Assembly (NCBI GenBank): GCA_052389895.1
Contig: JBQTHM010000028.1
Location: 1 to 14,530, forward strand
DNA: 14,530 nucleotides
Origin: CAVVXX01 sp052389895
GTDB taxonomy: Bacteria > Pseudomonadota > Alphaproteobacteria > Micropepsales > Micropepsaceae
Direction: 5' to 3'
Below, one piece after another: positions 5,998 through 13,312 of the stretch (its first letter is position 1; every line of letters starts with the position of its first letter). Made by a program: the position numbers and the translations under genes. The notes under the pieces were generated by a model. That model saw only the letters and a list, made by a program, of their open reading frames with translations. It did no database searches and was not told the origin of the DNA.

Positions 5998-6738
5998 ATG
6001 GCCGAATTCGACAACCGCGTGCAGCAAGGCGCCGCCGCGACAACGGCCGCCATCGATGTGGGTCTGCGGGCCTACATGCTTCAGGTTTACAATTACATGC
6101 TGGCCGCGCTGGCGCTGACCGGGATCAGCGCGTGGACCATTGCCAACACCGGGCTGGCATCGCTGTTCTTTGCAACGAATCCCGCGACAGGCGCCTTCGG
6201 TTTGACCGCGCTCGGCATGGTCGGCGTGTTCGCGCCCCTGGCGTTCGTTCTGTTCCTTGGCTTTCGTATTCAGCGGATGAGCCTCGCCGCGGCCCAAGTC
6301 ACATTCTGGACCTTCTCGGTGATATTGGGCATCGCGATTGCCTCGATTCTTTTGACCTTTACCGGCGAAAGTGTGGCGCGCGTCTTTTTCATCACGGCCG
6401 CTACCTTCGGCGCGATGAGCCTGTGGGGCTATACAACCAAGTCGGACCTGACCGGTTGGGGATCATTCCTGTTCATGGGCCTGATCGGGATCATCATCGC
6501 CTCGCTAGTGAACATCTTTATCCAATCGACGATGGTGCACTGGATTGTGTCCGTGGCCGGCGTGCTCGTGTTCACGGGCCTTACCGCCTACGACACGCAG
6601 CGCATCAAGAACAGCTACAGTGCGGCCGACGATGGCGCGGTTGCACGCAAGAAGGCGATTCTGGGTGCGCTAAGCCTCTATCTCGATTTCATCAACCTGT
6701 TCATCATGCTGATGCAACTGCTGGGCAACCGCCGCTAG
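5998..6738 (+). CDS. Bax inhibitor-1/YccA family membrane protein
   Basis: A 246-aa inner-membrane protein of the BI-1 (TMBIM) family. Members include the calcium-leak protein YetJ and the FtsH-associated protein YccA; the role in this lineage is not established. About seven hydrophobic segments are visible, roughly 28-50, 66-89, 102-121, 127-145, 153-175, 180-197 and 222-243. The C-terminal family signature is present: TAYDTQRIK at 196-204 and SLYLDFINLF at 226-235. D199 and D230 are the likely counterparts of the paired aspartates of YetJ. The N-terminus (1-25) is polar and cytosolic. The start is set by GAGGAGG 8 nt upstream. It is a single gene, divergent from murJ and convergent with the DUF2794 gene 51 bp away; no terminator is visible between them. 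Confidence 0.93.
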   Translation: MAEFDNRVQQGAAATTAAIDVGLRAYMLQVYNYMLAALALTGISAWTIANTGLASLFFATNPATGAFGLTALGMVGVFAPLAFVLFLGFRIQRMSLAAAQVTFWTFSVILGIAIASILLTFTGESVARVFFITAATFGAMSLWGYTTKSDLTGWGSFLFMGLIGIIIASLVNIFIQSTMVHWIVSVAGVLVFTGLTAYDTQRIKNSYSAADDGAVARKKAILGALSLYLDFINLFIMLMQLLGNRR

Positions 6739-6789
6739 GCGAAACACGCGCAATGCAAGAGGCCACGGAGCAATCCGGGACCTTTACTT

Positions 6790-7188
6790 TCAGCCGGCGT
6801 GAATGGCCTTGATAAGTTTGCGGTCGAACACGCGCAGAACGTTCGCGAGTTCGTTGCCGCGCTTCAGCACGTGGCCGCTGGCAGCCAGGACGGCAAACTG
6901 GCCCTGGCGGTTACGCAGCTTCGGCCGCTTCTCGATCGAGTAGAATGGCGCTTCACTCGCGCGCCGGAACACGGAAAACACAGCCGCATCCGGCGTGAAG
7001 TCCAGCGCGTAATCGCGCCATTCGCCTGCGATTACCATGCGGCCATAGATATTGAGGATGCGGTCCAGCTCGCGCCGGTCAAAGCGCACGCCCGCGTCCC
7101 GGCCGATAGAGGGAGCATCGCCCCAGAATGTGCTCCGTGCGGCGGGGCGTTCTTCCGCACGGACGAACGCTATCGGTTCGTCGACCAT
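6790..7188 (-). CDS. DUF2794 family protein
   Basis: A 132-aa soluble protein. From about residue 36 onward it follows the DUF2794 (PF10984) pattern: FDRRELDRILNIYGRMV, then AGEWRDYALDF, AVFSVFRRASE, IEKRPKL and a C-terminal LKRGNELANVLRVFDRKL. The family is small, mostly alphaproteobacterial and without assigned function; it has neither signal peptide nor membrane segment. The start is uncertain. ATG at 7186-7188 gives an N-terminus like that of relatives (MVDEPIAFV) and has a weak GGGA upstream. An in-frame ATG at 7200 and a TTG at 7224 are alternatives, but the latter lies inside a palindrome. It is probably transcribed from the region around 7190-7330, which holds a 10-bp hairpin. Family assignment is firm; function unknown. 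Confidence 0.88.
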   Translation of the reverse strand: MVDEPIAFVRAEERPAARSTFWGDAPSIGRDAGVRFDRRELDRILNIYGRMVIAGEWRDYALDFTPDAAVFSVFRRASEAPFYSIEKRPKLRNRQGQFAVLAASGHVLKRGNELANVLRVFDRKLIKAIHAG

Positions 7189-7220
7189 CGTCCCAAGCAT
7201 GGAACGACACCGGCTCTCCG

Positions 7221-7250
7221 GCAAGGGGCCCCCTTGCGGTCAAGGGGGCC
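7221..7250. repeat. Overlapping inverted repeats upstream of the DUF2794 gene
   Basis: GGCCCCCTTG (7227-7236) and CAAGGGGGCC (7241-7250) form a perfect 10-bp stem with a 4-nt loop. The segment 7221-7237 is itself a near-perfect palindrome (GCAAGG with CCTTGC, 5-nt loop) that shares the middle arm. The two hairpins are mutually exclusive. The element is about 40 nt upstream of the DUF2794 start and 80 bp downstream of the next gene's stop. There is no T-run, so it does not look like a simple terminator. Confidence 0.6.
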
Positions 7251-7331
7251 GCCTCCGCACGGTGTAGGCAATACTCACAGGCAAACGGCCGGGCACTGCC
7301 CCGGAAGGGCGGACCCGGCACAGAGCGCTGC

Positions 7332-7604
7332 TCAGAAGTTTGGCGTTATGTTGTGCTGAGCACAGCGGCGCCGCGCCTCCAGCGCCGTCACGAACGGATC
7401 CTTGCTTACGAGGCAAAGGCGTGACGAGCCCTGCGTCTCTTTCATGATGATGGGCGAAGTGCCCTTCACGAGGGCCTCTCTCGGGATACGAAAGAGGTCA
7501 CCGGTATTTTTCTCGACATAGGCGCCGGGTTCGGTGACGTCTTCCCAGTTGAACTCGGGGAGGGCGTGGCGCTCGATTTCTACGATCTGGGCTTTCTCTG
7601 GCAT
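7332..7604 (-). CDS. Small conserved-looking hypothetical protein
   Basis: A 90-aa acidic-to-neutral soluble protein with no signal peptide or membrane segment. I cannot name a family with confidence. Visible features are an N-terminal strand-like KAQIVEIERHALPEF, a WEDVTEPGAYV segment (20-30), a DLFRIPREAL segment (36-45), and a C-terminal helix with ARRRCAQHN. It has two cysteines, C64 and C81. Composition and codon use resemble those of neighbouring genes. The ATG at 7602-7604 is chosen because AAGGAGG (7610-7616) lies 5 nt upstream; an in-frame start 20 codons earlier has none. It lies between the DUF2794 gene (143 bp downstream) and the O-methyltransferase gene. Possibly a lineage-restricted regulatory or ligand-binding protein, but nothing in the sequence proves it. 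Confidence 0.78.
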   Translation of the reverse strand: MPEKAQIVEIERHALPEFNWEDVTEPGAYVEKNTGDLFRIPREALVKGTSPIIMKETQGSSRLCLVSKDPFVTALEARRRCAQHNITPNF

Positions 7605-7609
7605 TTTGG

Positions 7610-7616
7610 CCTCCTT
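7610..7616 (-). promoter_or_regulatory. Strong ribosome binding site of the 90-aa hypothetical gene
   Basis: The minus strand reads AAGGAGG, a full match to the anti-Shine-Dalgarno partner, 5 nt before the ATG at 7604. It argues that this small gene is real and well translated. Confidence 0.8.
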
Positions 7617-7653
7617 TGGTGCAACGACAACCACGCGCCGTGTCACCGCGTAA

Positions 7654-7668
7654 CGCGATGGCATCGCG
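7654..7668. repeat. 15-bp palindrome upstream of the 90-aa hypothetical gene
   Basis: CGCGATG and CATCGCG flank a single central G. It lies about 50 bp upstream of the ATG at 7604 in a 233-bp gap, a plausible operator position. The remainder of the gap (7605-7837) shows no convincing gene or promoter. Confidence 0.45.
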
Positions 7669-7837
7669 CTTCCCCGCTCCCAAATTCAAACGGCTTTTTG
7701 TGAAATGACTTTCGGCCTCGCAGCTGGCGCTGCCTAGCCAATTCCGCAAACACGTTACGCTGCTCTCGACTGCGATTCAAACTAAAGTCGCGCGGGCGCC
7801 GCTCGGGCGCAAAAGGTTTCCGTGCGTCACAGGGAAC

Positions 7838-8494
7838 TCAGCACTTGAGCGCGATCATCAGGCCGTCGCCAATCGTGGAAAGCGCCATATCGACCCGCTT
7901 GTCGCCGTGGATTTTCCGGTTCAGCGCCCGGATGGCGCTCGTGTCATCGTCCGTTACCGCCGGATCGGCCACGCGGCCGTACCACAGAGCGTTGTCAATC
8001 AAAATAAGACCGCCCTTACGCACGAGGCCGAGCGAGCGCTCATAATAGCCGCCGTAATTTTTCTTGTCGGCATCGATGAACGCCATGTCGAACGGTTTTT
8101 CCTTGAGTGCGATCATGCGGTCGAGCGAAGGAAGTGCATGGCCTATGCGCGCCTCGATTCTCGCGGCGACGCCCGCAGCGTTCCAGTACCTGCGCGCGAT
8201 CGAAATGTAATCCTCGCTGACGTCCAGGCACACAACTCTGCCGCTCGCGGGAAGCGCCAATGCCACTGCAAGCGCGCTGTAGCCGGTGAACGTGCCGATT
8301 TCGAGATAGCGCTTCGCACCTGTCAGTTTTGCGAGCAGCGCCATAACGGCGCCCTGTTCCGGGGCGATTTGCATTTCTGCATAGGGCAATTTTGCCGTAT
8401 CCAGCCGGCATCGCCTCAGCGCCGGGTGTTCGCGAACGCCCCGTTCCGCGAGATAGGCACGTACTGAGTTGCTGACGCCGATTGCGCTGCTCAT
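7838..8494 (-). CDS. Class I SAM-dependent O-methyltransferase (caffeoyl-CoA OMT/COMT-like family)
   Basis: A 218-aa cytoplasmic, metal-dependent catechol-type O-methyltransferase of the PF01596 family. The SAM-binding motif LEIGTFTGYSA is at 64-74, with the acidic residue D91 at the end of the next strand. FIDADK (139-144) supplies the metal ligand D141, and IDNALWYG (166-173) supplies D167 and N168, the other metal ligands. Length and motif order are typical. Substrates of bacterial members are usually unknown small catechols or polyphenols. The ATG at 8492-8494 has GAGGGA (8500-8505) 5 nt upstream. It is divergent from the ABC module across a 313-bp gap and may be followed by the 90-aa gene, although a 233-bp space makes one transcript uncertain. 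The family is sure, the substrate is not. Confidence 0.92.
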   Translation of the reverse strand: MSSAIGVSNSVRAYLAERGVREHPALRRCRLDTAKLPYAEMQIAPEQGAVMALLAKLTGAKRYLEIGTFTGYSALAVALALPASGRVVCLDVSEDYISIARRYWNAAGVAARIEARIGHALPSLDRMIALKEKPFDMAFIDADKKNYGGYYERSLGLVRKGGLILIDNALWYGRVADPAVTDDDTSAIRALNRKIHGDKRVDMALSTIGDGLMIALKC

Positions 8495-8515
8495 GGGATT
8501 CCCTCACGTTTTAGT

Positions 8516-8563
8516 AATGGCGGGCCACGAAATCGCCCTATTCGGGTCACGGGCCCGCCCATT
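8516..8563. repeat. Long imperfect inverted repeat in the O-methyltransferase leader
   Basis: AATGGCGGGCC (8516-8526) pairs with GGCCCGCCCATT (8552-8563), leaving one bulged base. The 25-nt interior contains a small CCC/GGG stem (8536-8538 with 8544-8546). It lies 21 nt before the O-methyltransferase start, so it would be a two-tier hairpin in that mRNA leader, or a protein-binding site in DNA. There is no T-run. Confidence 0.5.
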
Positions 8564-8689
8564 TGGTCTTCCATCTTTACGCTGTCGGCTGGCTAGTCTC
8601 ATAGCCTTGACCGGGAGACAGAACCCAGCCCCCCAGCCCCTGCCGGTTACGGCACGCTGGCCGGCCGACTTCCCAACCTCCTAAAGCGT

Positions 8690-8716
8690 CTTCCGGCGAA
8701 TCTCCGCCGCCGGAAG
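8690..8716. repeat. Perfect 9-bp inverted repeat upstream of the ABC module
   Basis: CTTCCGGCG (8690-8698) and CGCCGGAAG (8708-8716) flank a 9-nt spacer, 91 bp before the ATPase start. Without a following T-run it is more likely an operator or a dispersed repeat than a terminator. Confidence 0.55.
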
Positions 8717-8807
8717 GCTATGCCTTGGGCGGTGTGCAAGAGATCCGCTCTTGCGGCTCGCGCCCTATTTTTCTAAGTCAGCTGGGCACTTCGCACATCT
8801 CCCGACG

Positions 8808-9542
8808 ATGATCGAGATTGAGGGACTGACCAAGCACTTCGGCCCCATTGCCGCCGTCGCCGGAATCACGTTTTCGGTGAACAAGGGCGATGTCGTGGGC
8901 CTGCTGGGCCCGAATGGCGCCGGCAAGTCCACGACGATGAAAATGATCGCCGGATTCCTCGCGCCGGACGGCGGGCGCGCACGCATCTGTGGCCGCGACA
9001 TCGAAACGGCGACAACCGAAGCGCAAAAGTTGATGGGCTATCTGCCGGAAGGCGCTCCGGCCTATGGCGACATGACGCCCAGGCACTTTCTCAATTTCAT
9101 TGCGGCGGTGCGCGGGTTTCGCGGGCAGCTTGCGAAACAGCGCGTGCGCGAGGCGGCAGCCAAGACAGAGCTCGAGCCCGTCGTCGATCAGCCTGTCGAG
9201 ACGTTGTCGAAGGGATTCAAACGGCGCGTGGGCCTGGCGCAAGCGATTCTGCACGATCCGCCGGTGCTCGTGATGGACGAACCTACTGACGGACTCGATC
9301 CCAACCAGAAGCATAGCGTGCGCAACCTTTTGCGCGGCATGGCCAAGGAAAAAGCTATCATCATCTCCACCCATCTGCTGGAGGAAGTCGAGGCGGTCTG
9401 CACGCGCGCGGTCATCATCGACCGCGGGCAGATTGTGGTGGACAGCACGCCCGCGCAGCTGCGCGAACGCGGTCCGCTGGACGAGGTATTCCGTTCGCTC
9501 ACGACATCCGATGCGCAACTTGCGCGCGAGGCGCGCGCATGA
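8808..9542 (+). CDS. ABC transporter ATP-binding protein, Gld-like (GldA/NosF type)
   Basis: A 244-aa nucleotide-binding subunit of an ABC-2 type exporter. Walker A GPNGAGKST is at 34-42. The Q-loop position is YLPE (E81), as in GldA-type ATPases. The signature is LSKGFKRR (133-140) rather than LSGGQ, also typical of this subgroup. Walker B VLVMDE is at 153-158, the D-loop at 161-164, and H189 is the switch histidine. The ATG at 8808 is chosen because relatives start MIEI..LTKHFG. A TTG at 8751 has a weak AAGAGA upstream and is the alternative, since no Shine-Dalgarno precedes 8808. The stop overlaps the permease start (ATGA). The first gene of a four-gene module; the substrate is unknown. 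Confidence 0.93.
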   Translation: MIEIEGLTKHFGPIAAVAGITFSVNKGDVVGLLGPNGAGKSTTMKMIAGFLAPDGGRARICGRDIETATTEAQKLMGYLPEGAPAYGDMTPRHFLNFIAAVRGFRGQLAKQRVREAAAKTELEPVVDQPVETLSKGFKRRVGLAQAILHDPPVLVMDEPTDGLDPNQKHSVRNLLRGMAKEKAIIISTHLLEEVEAVCTRAVIIDRGQIVVDSTPAQLRERGPLDEVFRSLTTSDAQLAREARA

Positions 9543-10270
9543 GGCAAGTCTGGACGGTTTTCCGGCGCGAATTCGCCGCGTATTTCGCCACGCCGTTGGC
9601 CTTTGTGTTTATCGTGATCTTTTTGTTCGTGATGGGCGCGTTCACGTTCTACATCGGACGCTTTTACGACAATGCCAGCGCCGATCTGGGCGTTTTCTTC
9701 GGCTATCACCCCTGGCTTTACTTATTTCTTGTGCCCGCCATCGGCATGCGTCTGTGGGCGGAGGAGCGGCGCACCGGAACAATCGAGCTTCTGCTCACGC
9801 TGCCGGTTCCGCTTTGGGCGACGGTCGTCGGCAAGTTTCTCGCGGCTTGGGCGTTCACGGGCCTTGCGCTCGCCCTCACCTTTCCTATCTGGATCACGGT
9901 CAACTTTCTCGGCAATCCCGATAATGGCGTGATTTTCGCGGGCTACATCGGAAGCCTGCTCATGGCGGGCGGTTACCTCGCCATCGCGGCGGCGATTTCC
10001 GCGACGACATCGCATCAGGTCATCGCGTTCGTGATCAGCGTCGTCGTGTGTTTCCTTTTTACGATTTCCGGCGCTTCGCTGGTGCTCGACTTTTTCAAGG
10101 GATGGGCGCCCATCGAACTGGTGAACGCGATTTCCTCTTTCAGTTTTCTCACGCACTTCTCGGCGATCTCGAGCGGGGTGATCGATCTGCGCGACCTCAT
10201 CTATTTCATTTCGCTCATCGGGTTGTTTCTCATTATCAACGCGGCAGTCGTGGATTTGAAAAAGGCCTGA
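9539..10270 (+). CDS. ABC-2 family transporter permease (GldF-like)
   Basis: A 243-aa membrane subunit partnering the preceding ATPase. Six hydrophobic segments are visible at about 19-40, 53-72, 98-122, 133-155, 160-182 and 219-238, the ABC-2 layout. The cytoplasmic loop motif RLWAEERRTGTIELLLTLP (71-89) after the second span is characteristic of the GldF/NosY-like subgroup. The start codon overlaps the ATPase stop as ATGA, with GAGG about 7 nt upstream inside the ATPase gene, so translation is coupled. Three bases separate it from the GldG-like gene. Function by family: it forms the transmembrane path of an exporter or of a mechanotransmission-type ABC complex. The cargo cannot be read from the sequence. 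Confidence 0.92.
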   Translation: MRQVWTVFRREFAAYFATPLAFVFIVIFLFVMGAFTFYIGRFYDNASADLGVFFGYHPWLYLFLVPAIGMRLWAEERRTGTIELLLTLPVPLWATVVGKFLAAWAFTGLALALTFPIWITVNFLGNPDNGVIFAGYIGSLLMAGGYLAIAAAISATTSHQVIAFVISVVVCFLFTISGASLVLDFFKGWAPIELVNAISSFSFLTHFSAISSGVIDLRDLIYFISLIGLFLIINAAVVDLKKA

Positions 10271-10273
10271 TCG

Positions 10274-12211
10274 ATGAAGCCGCTCTCCCGCCACATTTAC
10301 GCGATTGCGAGCATAGTTTTGGCGTCAGTCCTGTTCGTGTCGGTCAACATGGTATCCGACGTCTGGCTAAGGAGCGCACGCGTCGATCTGACCGAAGGCG
10401 GCCTGTTCACCGTTTCTGAAGGCACGCGCGCAACGCTGGCCAAGCTGGAGGAACCGATAAAGCTTCGTTTCTTTTATTCGCGCGGCATAGCTGCCGATTA
10501 CGCGCAAGTTCGCGCCTACGCCGCACGCATCCGCGACCTGCTCCAGGAATACGTGGCGCTTTCAAAGGGCAAGCTAAGTCTGGAAGAAATAGATCCTGTT
10601 CCCTACACGCAAGCCGAGGACGAAGCGCTAGCCTTCAACATAACACCGATACCCACGCAGGAAGACGAGCAAATTTATTTCGGATTGGCGGGCACCAACA
10701 GCATAGACGGGCAGTTGACGATTCCTTTCTTCAATCAGAACCGCGAGCAATATCTCGAATACGACTTGACGTCGTTCATTTACCAGCTGTCGCTTCCCGC
10801 GAAGCCCAAACTCGGCATTATTACGAGCCTGCCGCTGGCAACGGGCGCGGGCGGATTCATGGCCATGATGCAGGGCCAAGCCCAGCCCTTCATGATCTAC
10901 GAGCAGCTTCGCCAGGCCTTCGACATCCAGATGCTGGACCAGGATGCGGATAAGATTCCCTCCGACATTGGCGTACTCATGATTGTGCACCCCAAGCAGC
11001 GCGGCGACAGGACTCTGTACGCGATCGACCAGTTTGTGATGCGCGGAGGGCACGCGATCGTGTTTGTTGATCCGCTGTCGGAGATCGCAAATAACACGAT
11101 GAATATGGGCCCCGGCGTGCAGGCGGCGGCAACCTCCAGCCTGGAGCCGCTGCTGACGGCTTGGGGCGTGCGCTACGACCCGTCGAAGGTCATAGCCGAC
11201 GGCGGGCGCGCTCAACGCGTGCGGCTGGGCCGCGATTCCGCACAAGGGCAGGTGGACTACATCGTCTGGCTGCGCCTGTCGTCGGACAATCCCGATGGAA
11301 GCGATTTCAGTCCCACGGACACCATCACTTCCAACCTAAACCTGCTTAATTTTGCGACCGCGGGCGCGCTCGGCCCGCTCAAGGGCGCAACGACGAAATT
11401 CTCGCCGCTCGTGCGCAGTTCGGCACTTTCGTCTCTGCTTGACACGTCGATGATCCGCATCATGGCGCGACCGCAGGACCTTGTACGAGCGTTCAAACCG
11501 CAGGGCGACAAGCTGATCATCGGCGCACGGATTTCCGGCCCGGCAAAGTCTGCCTATCCCAAAGGCTCGCCGAAATCGGGCGAAACCCCGCGCATGTCGC
11601 TTCCCGCGCCCCACCACATAAACGATGCAAAGAACATCGACGTGATTATCGTAGCCGACAGCGACATTTTTGACGATCGCTTCTGGGTGCAAGTGCAAGA
11701 CGTGCTCGGCCAGCGTATGGCCGTGCCTACTGCGGACAATGCTGCGTTCGTCGTGAACGCAGTAGAAAACATGATGGGATCACCGGACCTGATCAGCCTT
11801 CGGACGCGGGCGCGGTCCGACCGGCCATTCACGGTGGTAGACGAATTGCGCCGCAACGCGGAGACGCGCTTCCGCGCGGAAGCCGAACAGCTGCAAATAC
11901 GGGTGACAGAAGCCGAAGCCCGCCTTCGCGAGCTTCAAGGCGGCAGCGAAACCATCGCACAGCCCGGCACGGCCAAGGGCGAAATGCTTTCACCCGCACA
12001 ACAGCAGGCGATCGAGAAATTTCGCCGCGAGCTGCTCGAAAGCCGCGCGGCGCTGCGCCAAGTGCAGGCGAATTTGCGCGCAGACGTTGAACGGCTGGGC
12101 GCGCGGCTTGCCTTCATCAATATCGCGCTGGTGCCCATTCTGGTTTCGGCCTTCGCCATCGGACTTGCCTGGGTGAGACGCCGGCGCCGCACGCGCGCGA
12201 GGGGGCTGTAA
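10274..12211 (+). CDS. Gldg family protein (ABC-transporter auxiliary, PF09822-type)
   Basis: A 645-aa protein anchored in the membrane at both ends. Span 1 is at about 9-29. The hallmark DLTEGGLFTVSEGT follows at 38-51, beginning the extracytoplasmic ABC_transp_aux domain, which occupies roughly 40-330. The middle continues into a second globular region with a DIFDDRFW segment like other GldG proteins. A long charged, coiled-coil-prone stretch (about 535-611, rich in Arg, Glu, Ala and Gln) leads to span 2 at 612-634 and a very basic C-terminus (RRRRRTRARGL) that should remain in the cytoplasm. In Bacteroidetes GldG works with GldA and GldF. In proteobacteria the same trio occurs without gliding motility and its role is open. 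The start lies 3 bp past the permease stop; its own stop overlaps the next start (TAATG). Confidence 0.9.
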   Translation: MKPLSRHIYAIASIVLASVLFVSVNMVSDVWLRSARVDLTEGGLFTVSEGTRATLAKLEEPIKLRFFYSRGIAADYAQVRAYAARIRDLLQEYVALSKGKLSLEEIDPVPYTQAEDEALAFNITPIPTQEDEQIYFGLAGTNSIDGQLTIPFFNQNREQYLEYDLTSFIYQLSLPAKPKLGIITSLPLATGAGGFMAMMQGQAQPFMIYEQLRQAFDIQMLDQDADKIPSDIGVLMIVHPKQRGDRTLYAIDQFVMRGGHAIVFVDPLSEIANNTMNMGPGVQAAATSSLEPLLTAWGVRYDPSKVIADGGRAQRVRLGRDSAQGQVDYIVWLRLSSDNPDGSDFSPTDTITSNLNLLNFATAGALGPLKGATTKFSPLVRSSALSSLLDTSMIRIMARPQDLVRAFKPQGDKLIIGARISGPAKSAYPKGSPKSGETPRMSLPAPHHINDAKNIDVIIVADSDIFDDRFWVQVQDVLGQRMAVPTADNAAFVVNAVENMMGSPDLISLRTRARSDRPFTVVDELRRNAETRFRAEAEQLQIRVTEAEARLRELQGGSETIAQPGTAKGEMLSPAQQQAIEKFRRELLESRAALRQVQANLRADVERLGARLAFINIALVPILVSAFAIGLAWVRRRRRTRARGL

Positions 12212-13269
12212 TGACCCCTCTTGGCGATCCGCGCCGGCGCAACCTCGTCATACTTGGCGCGGTCACAGCGCTGTTCGTCGCCCTTGCCGTGATCGCGCAG
12301 CTTCAGCGGGCCAGCGAAATCGCGCCGAAGTTCGAGCCACAGTTGCTGTTCCCGGACTTGCGTAACCAACTTTCGGAACTTGCCGCCGTCCGCGTGCAGT
12401 CGAAATCCGGTCAATTCACGATCCAGTACGACAGCAGCAAAGGCTGGGTGCTTTCCGAAGGCGCCTACCCGGCCGACGGCGAACAGGTTCGCCAGACCGC
12501 AGTCGCGATGGCGGAGCTCGAAGCGGTTGAGCCGAAAACGGCAAGGCCAGAATGGCATGCGTACATGCAGCTGGATTCCATACAGAACGGCGCAACGCAG
12601 ATCACGCTGTTGGACGGCGCAAACAAGCGCATGGCCGATCTGCTTGTGGGCAAAATGACGGAGTCCGCCGATTCCGCGGGACGCCTCGGCCTCTATGTGC
12701 GCAAAGCCGGCGAAAACCAGTCCTGGCTCGCCATGGGGTATCTGGTGCCCAAGATATCCATCGGCGACTGGCTCGAAAAGCGCGTGCTCGCGGTTGCGCG
12801 CGAGCGAATCAAAGAAACAGCCGTTACGCCAATGGAAGGCATCGCCTACACCGTTCATCGCGAAAATAAGGATGATGCGGACTTCAAATTGGCCGACATG
12901 CCGGAGGGCCGCGAACTGGACTATGCCTCCGCCCCTGACAATATCGGCGCGGCGATCGTGGGTTTCACCTTCGACGAGGTAAAGCCCGCGGCCAACTTCA
13001 ACTTCAGCAATGCCGATCGCATAAACAGCACGACTTTCGACGGGCTCACGGTTTCGGTGAGGGTTATCAAGGAAGGCGACGACTACTGGGCTACCGTGCT
13101 GGCCGCGGGGACCGCGCCTGAGACGCAGAAAGAGGCTGCAGCCATCAACGCGCGTGCGGGCGGTTGGGCCTACAAGCTGCCTGCCTACAAAGGGCAAGTT
13201 TTCCAGACCACAATGGAAAGCCTGCTGAAGCCCAAGAACGGCGCGACGCCCGCGACAACCGAGCCCTGA
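12211..13269 (+). CDS. DUF4340 domain-containing protein
   Basis: A 352-aa protein with one N-terminal membrane span (about 11-30, after a basic MTPLGDPRRR) and a large extracytoplasmic domain. The region GWVLSEGAYPADGEQVRQ followed by MAELEAVEPKT (about 79-110) is the usual DUF4340 opening; the family almost always accompanies Gld-like ABC genes. The remainder is soluble, mixed alpha/beta in appearance, and ends in a short Ala/Thr/Pro tail. The ATG shares a base with the GldG-like stop (TAATG), and GAGGGGG (12199-12205) lies 5 nt upstream, so expression is coupled and strong. It is likely a periplasmic subunit of the same complex (inference from context). Function unknown. Confidence 0.88.
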   Translation: MTPLGDPRRRNLVILGAVTALFVALAVIAQLQRASEIAPKFEPQLLFPDLRNQLSELAAVRVQSKSGQFTIQYDSSKGWVLSEGAYPADGEQVRQTAVAMAELEAVEPKTARPEWHAYMQLDSIQNGATQITLLDGANKRMADLLVGKMTESADSAGRLGLYVRKAGENQSWLAMGYLVPKISIGDWLEKRVLAVARERIKETAVTPMEGIAYTVHRENKDDADFKLADMPEGRELDYASAPDNIGAAIVGFTFDEVKPAANFNFSNADRINSTTFDGLTVSVRVIKEGDDYWATVLAAGTAPETQKEAAAINARAGGWAYKLPAYKGQVFQTTMESLLKPKNGATPATTEP

Positions 13270-13312
13270 CCACGCGCGGCAAAATGGGTTATCAGTCGCG
13301 CTTGGGCTGGGC

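Larger units (their letters stand above)
8495..8807. other. Divergent intergenic region with no gene
   Basis: This 313-bp gap separates the O-methyltransferase gene (leftward) from the ABC module (rightward). It contains two inverted repeats (8516-8563 and 8690-8716) and must hold at least two promoters, but I see no convincing -35/-10 pair. Reading frames here lack start signals and family features, and no tRNA fold is visible. Confidence 0.6.

Noticed and set aside
8564..8689. Possible tRNA or small RNA gene in the divergent gap
   Set aside because: No cloverleaf, CCA end or promoter-terminator pair could be traced.
8751..8807. TTG-started extension of the ABC ATPase by 19 residues
   Set aside because: The extra residues are not like the N-terminus of relatives, which begin at MIEI. 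It is kept only as an alternative, since neither start has a strong ribosome binding site.
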